Assembly (NCBI GenBank): GCA_022559845.1
Contig: JAHNEJ010001927.1
Location: forward strand, 1-64,000
DNA: 64,000 nucleotides
DNA from: Amorphophallus konjac
Taxonomy: Eukaryota; Streptophyta; Magnoliopsida; Alismatales; Araceae
Reading direction: 5' to 3'
This document shows, piece by piece, positions 52,431 through 63,829 of the stretch. A model generated the notes under the pieces. The model was not told the origin of the DNA and did no database searches. It was given only the letters and a program-made list of their open reading frames with translations. The number at the start of each line of letters is the position of its first letter. The first letter of the stretch is position 1. A program made the position numbers and the translations under genes.

Positions 52431-55286
52431 GAAATTCAAGACCTAGCACGAAGTCCTAGGGGAAGAACAAGGAACCAACTGACACGCTATCAGAGCCCCA
52501 ACACAGAAAACCTCGATTCTCACGAAAACACCGATCCTGAGGGACACAGCCAGACTTACAATCACAAACAACACCTCGCTCCTCGCGCCGAGCACACTGG
52601 CCAACAGAGCAGACATATACAAGAGGACACAGTCCGGCATCACCTCAGACACCACAGAAACCAATCAAGGCACCTCTGCCACCATCTCGCTCACCGAGGA
52701 AACACAACTCTCGTCACGAGAAGCAGCTACTGATCCATCCAATGGTCAGCAGACAAATTTGCACATCAGCTTCACAACCAACTGAGAGGTCGCACACCCT
52801 TCTCAAGGGGATAACCAATACAGAGCCTCCACCAGCTCAAGTAGTCCTCTCAGCAGACCGCAACCAGAACATCGGCTCAGCACCAAGAAACACCCCACAC
52901 ATGGCAAGCTGAAAGCCAAACCTAACACTGTGCCAACTCCGTCAGAGGACAAACTTCGACAAAGTCCAGATCCCATCCGGAAAGGCACATTACCGAAACG
53001 ACCACCAAAGGTCTCACTGGCACACGGCTCTCGCCACGCTCGAGCCCCGACAACCAGCATCTTCTATCTGTGAAAAGACCATCCACTGATCGCCAGATAC
53101 ACGTCAACGGGAAACCTCCACCGGCCCAACAGGCACAATCCAACTCACAGCAGGCCATCCGCTGACTCACACATAGACCAATGCCACATCTCGAGCTACA
53201 CTCCTCTTAGACTCCGCATCCGAGCTCGAACATCGCACCAACTCGACCCTCTCGGGGAACACGAAGAAACCAAATGATAAGATCCTGGCATCTTCAGTCA
53301 TCACCTCACTGGACTCAGACTTACAGGGAAACCATCCCATGTTGGTCACCAAACCAGGGATAACCATTGCGACACCACCGTCCTATCAAGGACCACCAAT
53401 CCGACGCCAATCTCACAAAAAGGCCTCCGCCCAAAGGCGTCACTCTTACGTCTGGTCTCATCAAATCCTTCGATCAATCCAAGTGGACACCTGCCAATCC
53501 TGATTCCGCCCTTACCACAGAGCCACGGGACACCACCTGAACAGTGCTCACGGTGACCTAGTCGCCGACACCGCGACCAAAGCACTCTGGGTCCCCGGTC
53601 GATTATACGTCTCACCGTCACAATCTGACAAGACCGTAGAACCAACAGACGTTACTGTGGTCGGTCACACGGTTAGGCTCACCAGCCACCCACGGCCGCC
53701 AACCAGGACCCATCGTCTGCCAGAGACCACTTCCGCAAAACACGATCTCACCCGAGGACACGGCTGGGAACACAAGTCGGACACCAAGCCACCGACTCTG
53801 ACCAACACGTCCTCGACCATCGTTAGGCGACATCCTCAACAACCCCATCCAGGTCCAATACCGACGCCTGACACGACTTCCATCACAGGAATAGGGTACT
53901 CATGCGGCGCACTAGCCAGCACATTCCCCAACACTCCATCCTGCCAGTGCCAAGAACCATAATACCTCGAGCAACGGCACGGCAACAACACGTTTCACAC
54001 TGAGGAACAATCCTCCAATGCTCAACACAAACTCAGGAATCCGCCCGTAGCAACCAACGCTACGATCCTGAACCAATGGGTCACAAGCCCACCACACTTC
54101 CGCTGGGCACTCTGATCCGCGCGCACAGCCGAGAAAGCAAACACCGCCCACCCAGCACTCGTCCTTCCGGAACAGCGCCAGCACCCTCACACGACAAGGG
54201 AATGGGCACGACTTCTCACAGGCAACCGCCTTGCCAAGACAAGGAGCACGTCTCGCACGGACTTCATGGCATACAAGGCCAACCAATCTGAATACGCAAT
54301 GCAAGACGACGAACCTTAACCCAACACAATCTCTCCAACCAAAGGGGAGACCAAACGCACTTCCGACCAACGGAAGAACTCCGCGCTCGACCTGACCTCG
54401 AACCTCGCGCATGCTGGAAACAGCACCATCCAGCACCAAGGAAAACCATCGCTTCCATCAGGTCAGCGCCTCCGACACACTCGGCGAGTGTCACGTCGGA
54501 CCACAATCATAGCATCTCTCGATGCACCACTGCTGTAATTCCTCGAACTGCAACACACCACGCCAAGAGCCGCAACACGAGCCATAACCGACAACCGCCG
54601 ATGCTCACCCTCGAGTCCCGAAACTCACCGCGGAGCCTTCACAACCCAAACCAAAACCAAGGCGAACACAACTCAATCGCACACAAGAGCGCGGGAGCAA
54701 GACTTACTGGGACACCACAGCCCAATCTTGCCTCAAAATCCATAAAACCATCGGGACCGACATGTCATTTCTGACGCCATAGAGCACGACAAGGACATCA
54801 GGCTCGACGAAATAGCAGCTCACCGAGAAGGTATTCCGCTCACCCGAGCACACCTCTCGATCAGAACACCTCAGAAGCTGGACAAACCTCAAGCTGGAGT
54901 GGCCAAACACCAATAACAACTCCCTCAGAGCACGCTCACGGCCACCCAACCACGAACAATCTTCTCCGGCCACCTGACCACGCTGTAGGTTCCTCGAACG
55001 TAGCACCGCGAGCTTGCGCCTGCCAGCAACCTCTGCCCAATGCCGCACAACCAGGGCCACCACCAATGAGGGAGAAGGCTCTCAACCTTGATCCTTAGAC
55101 CCCATGCTGGCACGAAAGTCACGGACAGCAACCACCTTCACAGCGCCGCACAGCGCACTCAAGCTCTCAAGCGACAAACAAGGCGGAAATCGAACACAAA
55201 CCCTAAGCCAGCTGCCGACTGTACTGGACCTTATGGACTCTGATCACTGCAATATCTCGAATTCCTATGTACGTCCACAACCTCCG
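52431..55286 (-). other. Element E internal region (no gene recognised)
   Basis: The minus strand has only short ORFs (up to 175 residues at 54439-53912, and 120 at 55066-54704), rich in Cys, Trp, Val and Arg and without known motifs; they look like chance ORFs in GC-rich noncoding DNA. The + strand has even less. I see no Gag core, no D-S-G, no YxDD and no D-D-E pattern. Confidence 0.7.
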
Positions 55287-55298
55287 CTCTGATACCAG
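55287..55298 (-). promoter_or_regulatory. Primer binding site of element E (initiator-Met tRNA, minus strand)
   Basis: The + strand GCTCTGATACCA is TGGTATCAGAGC on the minus strand, next to the LTR end at 55300. It fixes the orientation of E. Confidence 0.93.
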
Positions 55299-55299
55299 T

Positions 55300-58200
55300 T
55301 GTAACGACCCGAGAATCTGATTACCGGGAAGGCCCGATAACCCGAGACTCGCACCGCCGCCCACGAGGCGGGAGGGCTCGGAAGGGCTAAAAGGAGTGTG
55401 GAGGCACAAAGAAATAGGAAATAAAGCAGGACAACCAACAACGACAAGCTGAAAGAAAGAACAACTACAGCAACAACAGAGTCCAGTCCAACAGAAAGTA
55501 CAGTCTAAAGCAGTAAAACGTACCACATGCCAAGTGAACACTCGGCCTGACAAGCTGGCAACTGAGAACCTCCGCTCCGCACCCTCGAACCTCGAGGAAG
55601 AACCGCCACACCTGAAAAGTAGGGAATGAGTCTCCAAATAAAGACTCAGCAGGGATCCCGTGGAACCCCAACCGGAAACAATGACGGTAGCGGAAAGGAA
55701 GGCTACAAGAGCAACCGTAACAATAGGAACAGTAAACCCGGTGGCCGGTCGAAACTAGGCACTACAACTACTCCTACTACCCCGATCTCGTAGTCGAGGC
55801 TCCCGAACTACACTAGTACCGCCTACCGAAGTAAAAACACACGGCAACCATGCCGTAGAGGCCTGTCCCCCGGACACAGCCAACCTGGACACGCTGTCCA
55901 AGGTGCAACCCCGACCATCCGATCGCGGGTACCGTACAACAAGACACAACCTTGGTAGAGCCACTAGCACTAGTCCCACGGCGCGAAAACCAACACACGC
56001 GCCGCGGCGAAACAACCGAAAACACAGCGGTCGACACGACCGAAAACCCAAAGGTCGAAGATACGAAAAACTGACAGTCTGTCACTCCCAACTCGACAGG
56101 AGTACCTCCCACTAGAAGCACAGCCGGTAGCGTCCCCTGACGTCTTACACCGCGCCGCAGGTGAACCGCCTGGCGTGGTAGCTCCTACCAAAGGCACGAA
56201 CACCGTACAAGTAACCACAAACAAGTGACTAGCTGGGGTCACGCCCGTCGACGTGGGTCCAACCGCCCCCAACCACGTGTGCACACACAGACCGCGCGTC
56301 CCTGGTCTGGCCCTCTGACCGGTTTTCCCCTCAGCCGGACTCTGGCTGCAAGACGTGGGGCCCGACGGCAACCGGTCCACAAACCGCCTCTAAGGGTAAG
56401 CCCGTACACCACTCCCTGGTGCGACCAGCACACGCGTACTGGTAGGCTACGACTAGTGGAGGGTCACTGAAGGAGTAGACTCTCAAGTCAACGGAAAATA
56501 ACGTCCGCATCCGACAAAGTACGGGGACCATCCCACGTACTAGCACCGTCGCACGGTGACCACAGTCGGAGAAGAAACGGGACTCACAGTCCACGGCCGC
56601 GCACACACCCTGCGCGAGAGTCGAGAAAACCCAAGTGACGCTAAGTCACTGGACTCTGGACAGTCCTCTAGACGCCCTACACCCAACGGTCCTTGAGTCA
56701 CAAGACTCGGGGTCAAGACCGTTGCACGTGACAGCACAAGGCCGTCAATCTCGTCCAATCTCTAGGTCTAAAATCACGGTAGCACGAATACCGAGGTAGC
56801 TCACGAGCCGCCGAGACCATTCCCTCGGGAACGGAACTGAGAAGCCTTCCAGCCCCAGGCAGGGCAACTGGACTCACAGTCCAAGGCCACACACACGGCC
56901 CACGTGGAAAGCACAGAAGCACGATTCCAAAGGTAGCACCCAAGCCGCCACGCTGATAACTGGACTCGCAGTCCAAGGCCAAACACATGGCCCACTCGGG
57001 AATCATCTTCCAGGAAAACTCACGGTCATGCGGGGGAAACCCCACCGCTCACACACCGATACATGGTGACTCAGTCTAGCGTAACACGAAAGCCCGACAT
57101 ACGAGAAGTCACCCAGACTCTCAAACCCATGGGCACGCTAAACGAGATAACACGGTCTTCCCGACACCCTCAAAACACGGACACAGAATCCCACGGGTGT
57201 CTGGGACACTCACGAGACCGCAAGTCGACCACTGGGTCCCAACCGGGTCGACCGGGGATCCACACATCGCGGAACAAGGCGGAGAACATAAAAACTCGCC
57301 TCGGTGCAACACAATGCCTGACGGTCTAGCCCTAGACCATCACAGGTCTGTAACGGTCTAGGCGGGACCGTCACATCCACCTGGCGGCCTAACGCAGGCC
57401 GTTACACGGCCCAAGGGGACGCAGAATGTAACGCGCCTGGCCCAGCGCGTTACACAAATGTAACGCGCCCGCCCCAGCGCGTTACACGGATGTAACGCGC
57501 CCGCCCTGGCGCGTTACACGCGCTGACCCCCAACGGTCAGGAAGACAACGGTTGAAACGCCCCTGACGGCCCACCCCGGGCGCGTTACACGCATGTAACG
57601 GTCCGTCGGGGGCCGTTACACCCCCAGCCCTCAGCTGGGTAACAGGGGATGTAACGCACCCACCCAGGCGCGTCACATGGCTGTGGCGGTCTATCATGAA
57701 ACCGTCACACCCATGAACGCCAAGGCCAAAAGCCAAGGGAATGTAACGCCCCTGCCCAGGTGCGTTACACGCATGTAACGGTCACTGGAGTGACCGTCAC
57801 ACCCTCCCGAGAACGTTACGACGGGAAACCATCCAAAACACCGATCCACGCCCCGATCACCCCCGAGTGATGGGGAAACAAAGGGGAATCCATCCCCAAG
57901 CCCCTAGGCATACATCTAAACCCCTGGATCGGCCAAAAATGCCGTAAAACGAGAGATCGGCCCACAAGCCCTAAAACATGGGTTTTACCCAAAAAACCCC
58001 GATTCCATCCGCTCGGCTCACCACGGCCTACGATACTCACGGGAAAGGAAGTGCACGAGCTGGGGGTCCATCTCCCTACCTCCACCAAAGATTTCGCGCC
58101 CCGAGCCCACCGATCCACGAAGAAAACGCCGTGAAACCCTCGCCGCTCCACGAACCCACGGCCGAGCTTCCACGCGCCACCTACCCTCGATCCTCGACCC

Positions 58201-58571
58201 GTTCCCCATTCCTCGCCTCCCTCCATCGCCGCCTCACCCTCCTCCACCACCATCGGCCGTCCGGGGAGAGGGGGAGAGAAAGAGATGAGAGAGAGTGAGA
58301 AAGAGAGAATGAGAGGGGGAGAGAGAAAAGGGTTAGTATATATAGAAAACCCCGAAAATTGAAAAATTTCAGAAAATTACGAAAAATTACCTTCGCAATC
58401 CTCGGGAAGAGCACAACGCAGTGGTAACGTCCCGGAGTCGAAGAACGCCACGGTTTGCCCTGCACAGAGTTCCGAAGGCACATCAGGGAAAAACACGTGT
58501 AAAGCACAAAATACACTCCGAGACACACTTAAAATGATCCGAAAAATATCCAAAAAATCCGAGGCATTACA
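55300..58571 (-). repeat. Element E 5' LTR (3272 bp)
   Basis: Pairs with 49152-52400. TATATATA at 58337-58344 (minus). It differs by small indels (such as near 55440 and 55780) and by the additional palindromic unit at 57491-57518. By eye divergence is about 1.4 to 4% depending on the stretch. Confidence 0.93.
58337..58344 (-). promoter_or_regulatory. TATA box of the 5' LTR of element E
   Basis: TATATATA on the minus strand in the same context as at 52166; it would drive transcription of E toward lower coordinates. Confidence 0.65.
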
Positions 58572-58576
58572 CCTTC

Positions 58577-59231
58577 CCTCATCCCCGTCGATCTATCTGA
58601 AGTTGGAGAGCTCCGCCGTGGATGAGCCCCAGTTGTAGGGGGCGGGCATCGACATGGCCGCCCCCCCTCTCTAGGCGACCACAATGTTGGCCGCCCTCTG
58701 TTGGTTGACGGGCAAACCCCGTCCTTTCTTTCCCTTGTCCCCTATATTGCTACATTCCTTTCTATTTTACTGCAACCATGCATAATAGATCTTCCTAGAT
58801 CCCATTTTAAAGAGGTGTTTCAACCCAAAACATAGGGAAGGCGGATGGTCGAAAGTCTCGGCCATCCCCCTTTCCGCCCCCCTTCCCGGTACGATTGACC
58901 CCATTTGCATGTTTTCTGTACTTCTATGAGCATTTCCTACACTTCACAGTCTAATGGTCTATTCTCTATTTGCTGGTAATTTGCAGGAACTTCATCGTCG
59001 ACTCTCAGAGCTCCGCGTTCTTGGCCGGCCGAGAGCGAGGACAGAAGAACCCACCATCTCCCCACTCCTAAGGCATCCATGATCATCACCCCTGTGAGGT
59101 TCAGGTAAACAGCTCTGACGATCACACCTATTTCTATCTTTCTAACTTGTGCACTGTAGGTAGCAGCAGCATAAGTTCGGGAGGACACACGTGCCCGTCG
59201 TACGCGGCACCGCCACCTTCCGGCATCTACA
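58577..59231 (+). repeat. Element A 3' LTR, second part
   Basis: Continues the LTR after element E (the CCTTC at 58572-58576 is the duplicated target) and ends GGCATCTACA. Matches 1457-2111. Confidence 0.92.
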
Positions 59232-59236
59232 GAACC

Positions 59237-59935
59237 ATTAGAGCACATGCAGTGGCAGAACTCCGTAGTCCAATGGGGTTGACAAAAACATCACGGTTAA
59301 TCAACGGAATGTAGGGGTAAACCCTGTCAATCTAGCACCCGTGGATTTGAGTGAAAGGTCATTATTCCTTGCCGGGATAGTATGGGTTCTAAACTGAGGA
59401 TGGCAAGGCTCGGAGTGCTGGGATAGATGGCCGGATGCCCCGGTGGTTATGAGAAGGCTACAAGATTTAAAGTGTATGGTCATCAGTCTTGAATGGGAGG
59501 ATCAGCCTGGGCGGCCTCGGCGCGCCTGATAATCAGTGCAGGGGGTAGTAAGATGGGCTCTCGGCGAGGCCAGGGGTGATCGGCGCGCCTGGGACTCGGC
59601 GCGTGAGGGGCTGGTCGGCGCAACTGGTGGTCGGCGCCCTCCCTGCTCGGCGTGGAGAAGGGATTTTGTGCGCCGAGGGGGGGGGGGCAAGGGCCGAGGA
59701 CCTTAAAGGGCTTGGTTCTGGGTTTTTCTATTAAGGTTTTGGAGGTTTTGAAGCTTCGTCTGGGGGCTTTTAGGGAGGCTAGTGGGCATTGAAAACTAGT
59801 TTTAAACGGATCGTCCCCGGGGAATAAGGGAGTTCACACGAAAATATCACGGGGAGCAGATAATCGTCAAATCACATAGGTTATGCCTTGATCATATCAC
59901 TCACCACTTCTTGGATGAGAGACCACGAGATAAAC
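59237..59935. other. Right host flank between elements A and D
   Basis: It begins with AGAGCACATGCAGTGGCAGA, the continuation of the 272-bp unit cut by A (compare AGAGGACATGCAGAGGCAGA near 434). At 59505-59660 the short motif CTCGGCGCGCCTG/GGTCGGCGC recurs about seven times. No gene is recognised. Confidence 0.5.
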
Positions 59936-62116
59936 TGATGGGGACATCAAAGCCTATTTCATCATACATATGGAATGTATTTGTGTATTGGCTTGTATTA
60001 GTGTGTTTGCTTACTTTTTTTTTCATTTGGGCTCCTTTGTAAGGCTTTAATAAGCCATTGGGCCACATTCCATGTAAAATCCATTAGTGGCTTTCATTTG
60101 TTAGGTCCATTAAGGAGGTTAGTTCATATTGGACCATTAGGCTTCCTAATGGACCTTTAAATCACTTAAGGCCCAATTGGGCTTCTCCTTCTCATGGGCC
60201 CCCTAGGTTGGAAGGCCTATAGGCTATCATGGGCTTGTGAATGGCCTTTGGGTGGCCTTGGACCAACTTGGCCCAAGATAGGCCCATGAAGGGGGCGCCC
60301 CCTTCTTTGTCCTTATTAGGCTAAGTTAGGTAAGTTTGAATAGAATATGTGGAATGTGTTTTGACCACATGGGAGAAATACTTTCTCCTATCCCCTTAGT
60401 GCCCCTTCCAACCCTAGATCTGAGGGCATTTTGAGTCATTTTCTATTTTATATAAATACTTGTATTTCCACATTTTAGAGAATTAATGAGAAGAAAATAT
60501 TGAATTGAGCTTGGAGCAAACCTACGCCCCCCTCTCTCTCTCTCTGGTTCCTTCTTCCTCCTTCAGCATTTCAGGGTGTAGAACCCTTCTATCTCAGCCC
60601 CTCTACCTCCGGATTCTATCTCTACTGCCGCCGCCGCCGTTCGTGCCGCCATCGATCCACCGCGAAGCAAGTTCGGAAGCTCTGTCCAAGGTTCAATTTT
60701 GCTGGATAGAGGGTTACTCCGAGAATTTTAGCTCCCAACTCCTATATCTTCTAGAGCTAAGATTTTCAGGGTGAGTTATAGAGGTCATCACCACATCCCA
60801 AAAAAATTGAAAACAATTTCAGCCCCCGTTTTATATTTTTCCATTTCCGTGCTTCCCAATCCACCAGTTCTGCCTGCAGTATGTCCAGTGTTACAACAAC
60901 TCTAAGTTTCCCCCTTTAAACCCCCTTCTTGATTTTTTTTTGAATCTCCAAATTTATTGGAGGTTTTTTCCACCTAATACCTATTCCATAAATTTTCTTG
61001 TGAATTTAAGATCTCATTTATATTTTCTAAAAAATCAATTCATATCCCAAGTTCTATTTTGTCTCTGCTGTCCAGATCCGACCACCCGGTACTATAAAAT
61101 ATTTTTCCCCTGTCAAATCTCCACCAAACCTTTCATAAAATATATCCCCGTTTTTCTCGCTTCGCCCTCTACCACTTTCATGAAGAGCTCAACAGCTGAA
61201 TCGGAGATCTACAACGCGGTCAATGCCAACTCTCAGGAAAAAGTACTTATGTCTTAAGATTTCGGGTCCTGTCAACCAGTAGCTTAGAAATTCGGTCAAG
61301 GCCAGATCTGGGATAGCTGATTTTTTCTATATGGCCATAGATCGAAGGGTTTTGAGTTAGCTTTCCAATGATACCTCTTGTGTGTCGATCTGACACCGGT
61401 AGTGACCGCAGCAGCGGATTTTATCGGGACGCACTGGTCTGAAACAGTAGTTCAGATTTGTGGGCAGCAACTCCGACAAGTGAAGATCGGAGCCGCCCGG
61501 CCTCCGACCGGTGAACCAGTGTACCACCGTCCCAGGGAGCGTCCCTCCGGACGTCCCCATCACAGTGGTACCACTACGGGCCCACACGGCCCCACTGACC
61601 AGCACGTGGGTCCCACGATCGTGAGTACGCGTGCCGCCGAAGCTACACAAGAAGCTGCCCGTCAACCCGAACCCGCTACTCCCGGGTCCCGCTGTGTCAC
61701 CCTTTACCTCCCTGCGTGGAGTGGGCAGTAAATCATTGCTGTAATTTAATTAATTATTATTCCGGGAGTACGAGATCGGCCGGGATCGTCTTCCCCATGC
61801 CAGGCGCGTGGAGGTATCGTATTCGCTCATTTACTCGGCATTTACTTTGTTCGTATATACTTGTTTATACCGCTGCTATAGAGCATGTGTTAGGGCCATT
61901 AGCTCGATATATTTATTTCACCGCTGCTGCGAGAGAGAGCGAGACCGTCCCGTGACCCGATCGGGCACGAATTTGTGAGTTGACCACCCTAGCTCACTGT
62001 CTGTTTCTCGACCGTGCACGTCCGTACGCTTCCCTCGTTAGGGGCGATCGCGAGCTTGCTTAGAGTCCAAGGGTCACATATCCATTGGTCTCGAGTCGCG
62101 TGTCCGTCCCTCATCA
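59936..62116 (+). repeat. Element D 5' LTR (2181 bp)
   Basis: TGATGGGGAC to CCCTCATCA. It is related to the C LTR over the promoter area (GAGAATTAATG), the middle (ATTTCGG, GGGCTTG-type blocks) and the last 450 bp (TTTACCTCCCT, GCGTGGAGGTA, CCGTCCCGTGAC). Start placement is from comparison with C. Confidence 0.82.
60449..60458 (+). promoter_or_regulatory. TATA box of LTR D
   Basis: TATATAAATA, followed by CTTGTATTTCCAC as in LTR C. Confidence 0.7.
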
Positions 62117-62119
62117 ATT

Positions 62120-62131
62120 TGGTATCAGAGC
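62120..62131 (+). promoter_or_regulatory. Primer binding site of element D (initiator-Met tRNA)
   Basis: TGGTATCAGAGC, three bases after the LTR end. Confidence 0.92.
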
Positions 62132-62254
62132 GCCAGTTGAGTCTAGAGTGTTTAAAAATGCCAAAATAAAAAAAAGTGTAATTTACGTCTAGTCATTGTC
62201 TAAGTCGGTCTAGGTTGCACTTGCATCCCATTAATCGGTATATCAAAAGGTGTT

Positions 62255-62315
62255 ATCCGAACGTTAGGCTACGCCTATCGGGGAGGCCGCACACTTGCAC
62301 GAGTGATCTTCGGAT
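62255..62315 (+). promoter_or_regulatory. Conserved leader hairpin of element D
   Basis: ATCCGAA (62255-62261) pairs with TTCGGAT (62309-62315) around TAGGC-TAC-GCCTA (62265-62277). In C the first arm reads TCTGAA, replacing a C-G pair by a U-G pair, so the stem is kept. Confidence 0.5.
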
Positions 62316-62452
62316 CAATTAACTCTGCCACGTACTGAGTCTTGATTTAAGTCTAGGGTCCTTAGTGTGCATTAGTTAGTGCATTCCAACCTTGCATAGT
62401 CGGTGTAGTGTCTTGTCACCGTGTGCCTGCATGTCCACTACCCGTCACCCCC

Positions 62453-63829
62453 ATGGTCGTTCCCCAAGACCATGCGTCCGAGTGGTCATCTCTGGTGGCC
62501 CAATTCAATGCCTTCATGTCCCGACCCTTGGGTTTCACCCATATCATTTATAAAGCCACACTACCCAATGGGTCTACAACGGAAATCCATTTCACTAATA
62601 GGGAGTCGGATAATTGGGTTTCTCTTGATATCGTGGAGTCTCTCTCCAAAACGGGTAAAATTATCCGCGACGGTGATTTTGCTTGTGTCGAGTTCCAAAG
62701 GCAGATCGGTTCCAAATTTTACTGCGATGGTGCATGGTGCAATATTGGTACGCTAGCAGGACCGTGCATTGTATTAGGGTGACCATGGTTGGAAGAGAGG
62801 AGAGCGACCTTCGATCGGGATAGGAGGACCTGCACCTTATATCCACCTCACCTACCCGGCGAGTTCGTCTTCCACGACGACATTCAGCCGACCACCTTTG
62901 TGTCACCAACCACCCACCCCTATCAGTCCACTCCGCCTACGGACTCATGTCCACTACCTCCCCCGGAGCCCAACCATGTGGCCCCTAGCCACTTCTCCGA
63001 TCCGTGTCCTTCACATTCCCCTACCCTAGAGGACACACATATCGAGGATGTCCCACCCATGCTTATTCTAGTGGATTATGAGGCTGACCAAGAGTTGGTC
63101 GAGGAGTACCACGCTGATGTTTTTGGGCGAGAGAGTGAGCCAATAGAGGGACAGGGGTTGTTAGTCACCCCACTCCCACCGGTCATCCCGGACCTATCTA
63201 TCTTGCCCACCTTGTCCTCGGTGGACCCCGCCATCCCACTTCTGCCCGTCTCTCCTATGGTAGCGCAGCCGCTAGTGACGACCGTACCACTGTTGATACC
63301 CTATGTTGACATGGTATGGTTTGATTTCTGCCATACGTATGAGAAACAGTCTCCGGACTTCATTATTATCGTGCTTTACACTAGACGTCCGGATTACATT
63401 CCCGTCACCCATCCCCTAATCCTCCCACACTTTCATACCCGAGGACGAGTCTTCTCGAACCGGAGACGGTTTACGAAGGATGGAACTCATGGCATTAAGT
63501 TGTGGGTTAGTTTCTCTTTACACGTAGTGTATGTAGACGGTGACCGTCATCCTTACCAAGTCGTCCTTCGTGTGTCCCTTGTGTTGTGTCTCCGTGTCGT
63601 CAGTCATAGTAGTACTAAGAATGTTCAAGTTTGTCTAGAGTCATGCATGAGTCAGTTTCTTCTTTATGTGGTTTGTTTTGTGTGGCTTGTTTGTGTGGTT
63701 TGTGGTCTGTCGGAGTCTGCATGTGTCTTGTGCAAGCTCGTTGATGTCAGTCCCTTAAGAGGCGAGTGGACTCGCTCGAGAAGTATGGGACCAACTCTAC
63801 ATCTATGCCCCGGATCTAGTCACCTATAG
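62453..63829 (+). pseudogene. Element D ORF: protease-like fold remnant plus Pro-rich region, one in-frame stop
   Basis: One frame from ATG 62453, interrupted by TGA at 62780-62782. CIVLG (stop) PWLEERRATFDRDRRTCTL matches the end of the C protease (IILGRPWL and following), so the N-terminal part derives from a retropepsin domain. Where C has IDSG, D reads RESDNW, so the catalytic Asp-Ser/Thr-Gly is missing and protease activity is not expected. LVDYEADQELVEEYH near 63070 recalls LVSYEADEELADEYY of C, which in C lies before the protease; the order is therefore rearranged. The rest is Pro-rich; the last third is probably noncoding. A C-like gag start (ATG at 62431) is also present but in another frame. 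Confidence 0.6.

Larger units (their letters stand above)
49152..58571 (-). mobile_element. Element E: non-autonomous LTR retrotransposon with very long LTRs (LARD-type), minus strand
   Basis: The TSD CCTTC flanks it (49147-49151 and 58572-58576), and the uninterrupted target is seen at 1450-1456. Orientation is minus: the initiator-Met primer site and the polypurine tract both read on the minus strand. LTRs are 3249 and 3272 bp and the internal region is 2899 bp without any recognisable gag or pol. Size and lack of genes fit the LARD class (large retrotransposon derivatives). The motif GAGGACGAAATTC before the polypurine tract, and an LTR starting TGTAATGCC, resemble Tekay-like chromoviruses, a possible helper. 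Confidence 0.93.
702..59231 (+). mobile_element. Element A: non-autonomous Tat-like Ty3/gypsy LTR retrotransposon, complete but interrupted
   Basis: Both ends are visible. The 5' LTR begins TGTAGAGGCC and the 3' LTR ends GGCATCTACA, with the 5-bp target duplication GAACC at 697-701 and 59232-59236. It is interrupted by element B in the 5' leader (2327-41522 including one TSD copy) and by element E in the 3' LTR (49152-58576 including one TSD copy). Without these the element is about 9.9 kb. Its internal part has a gag ORF and a G-patch ORF, but I find no protease, reverse transcriptase, RNase H or integrase. By eye the LTRs differ at about 5% of sites in the first 265 bp, which makes it the oldest insertion of the nest, in agreement with its outermost position. 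Confidence 0.9.

Noticed and set aside
53912..54439. 175-residue minus-strand ORF in the interior of E as a gag
   Set aside because: No Gag core or knuckle, and Cys/Trp/Val/Arg-rich composition typical of chance ORFs in GC-rich DNA.
49152..58571. Element E as a DNA transposon because of TGTAAC and GTTACA ends
   Set aside because: The long direct repeats, 5-bp TSD, initiator-Met primer site and polypurine tract show an LTR retrotransposon.
59936..62116. LTR D as a solo LTR
   Set aside because: A primer site, C-like leader and coding remnants follow it directly, so it is the 5' LTR of an element running off the window.
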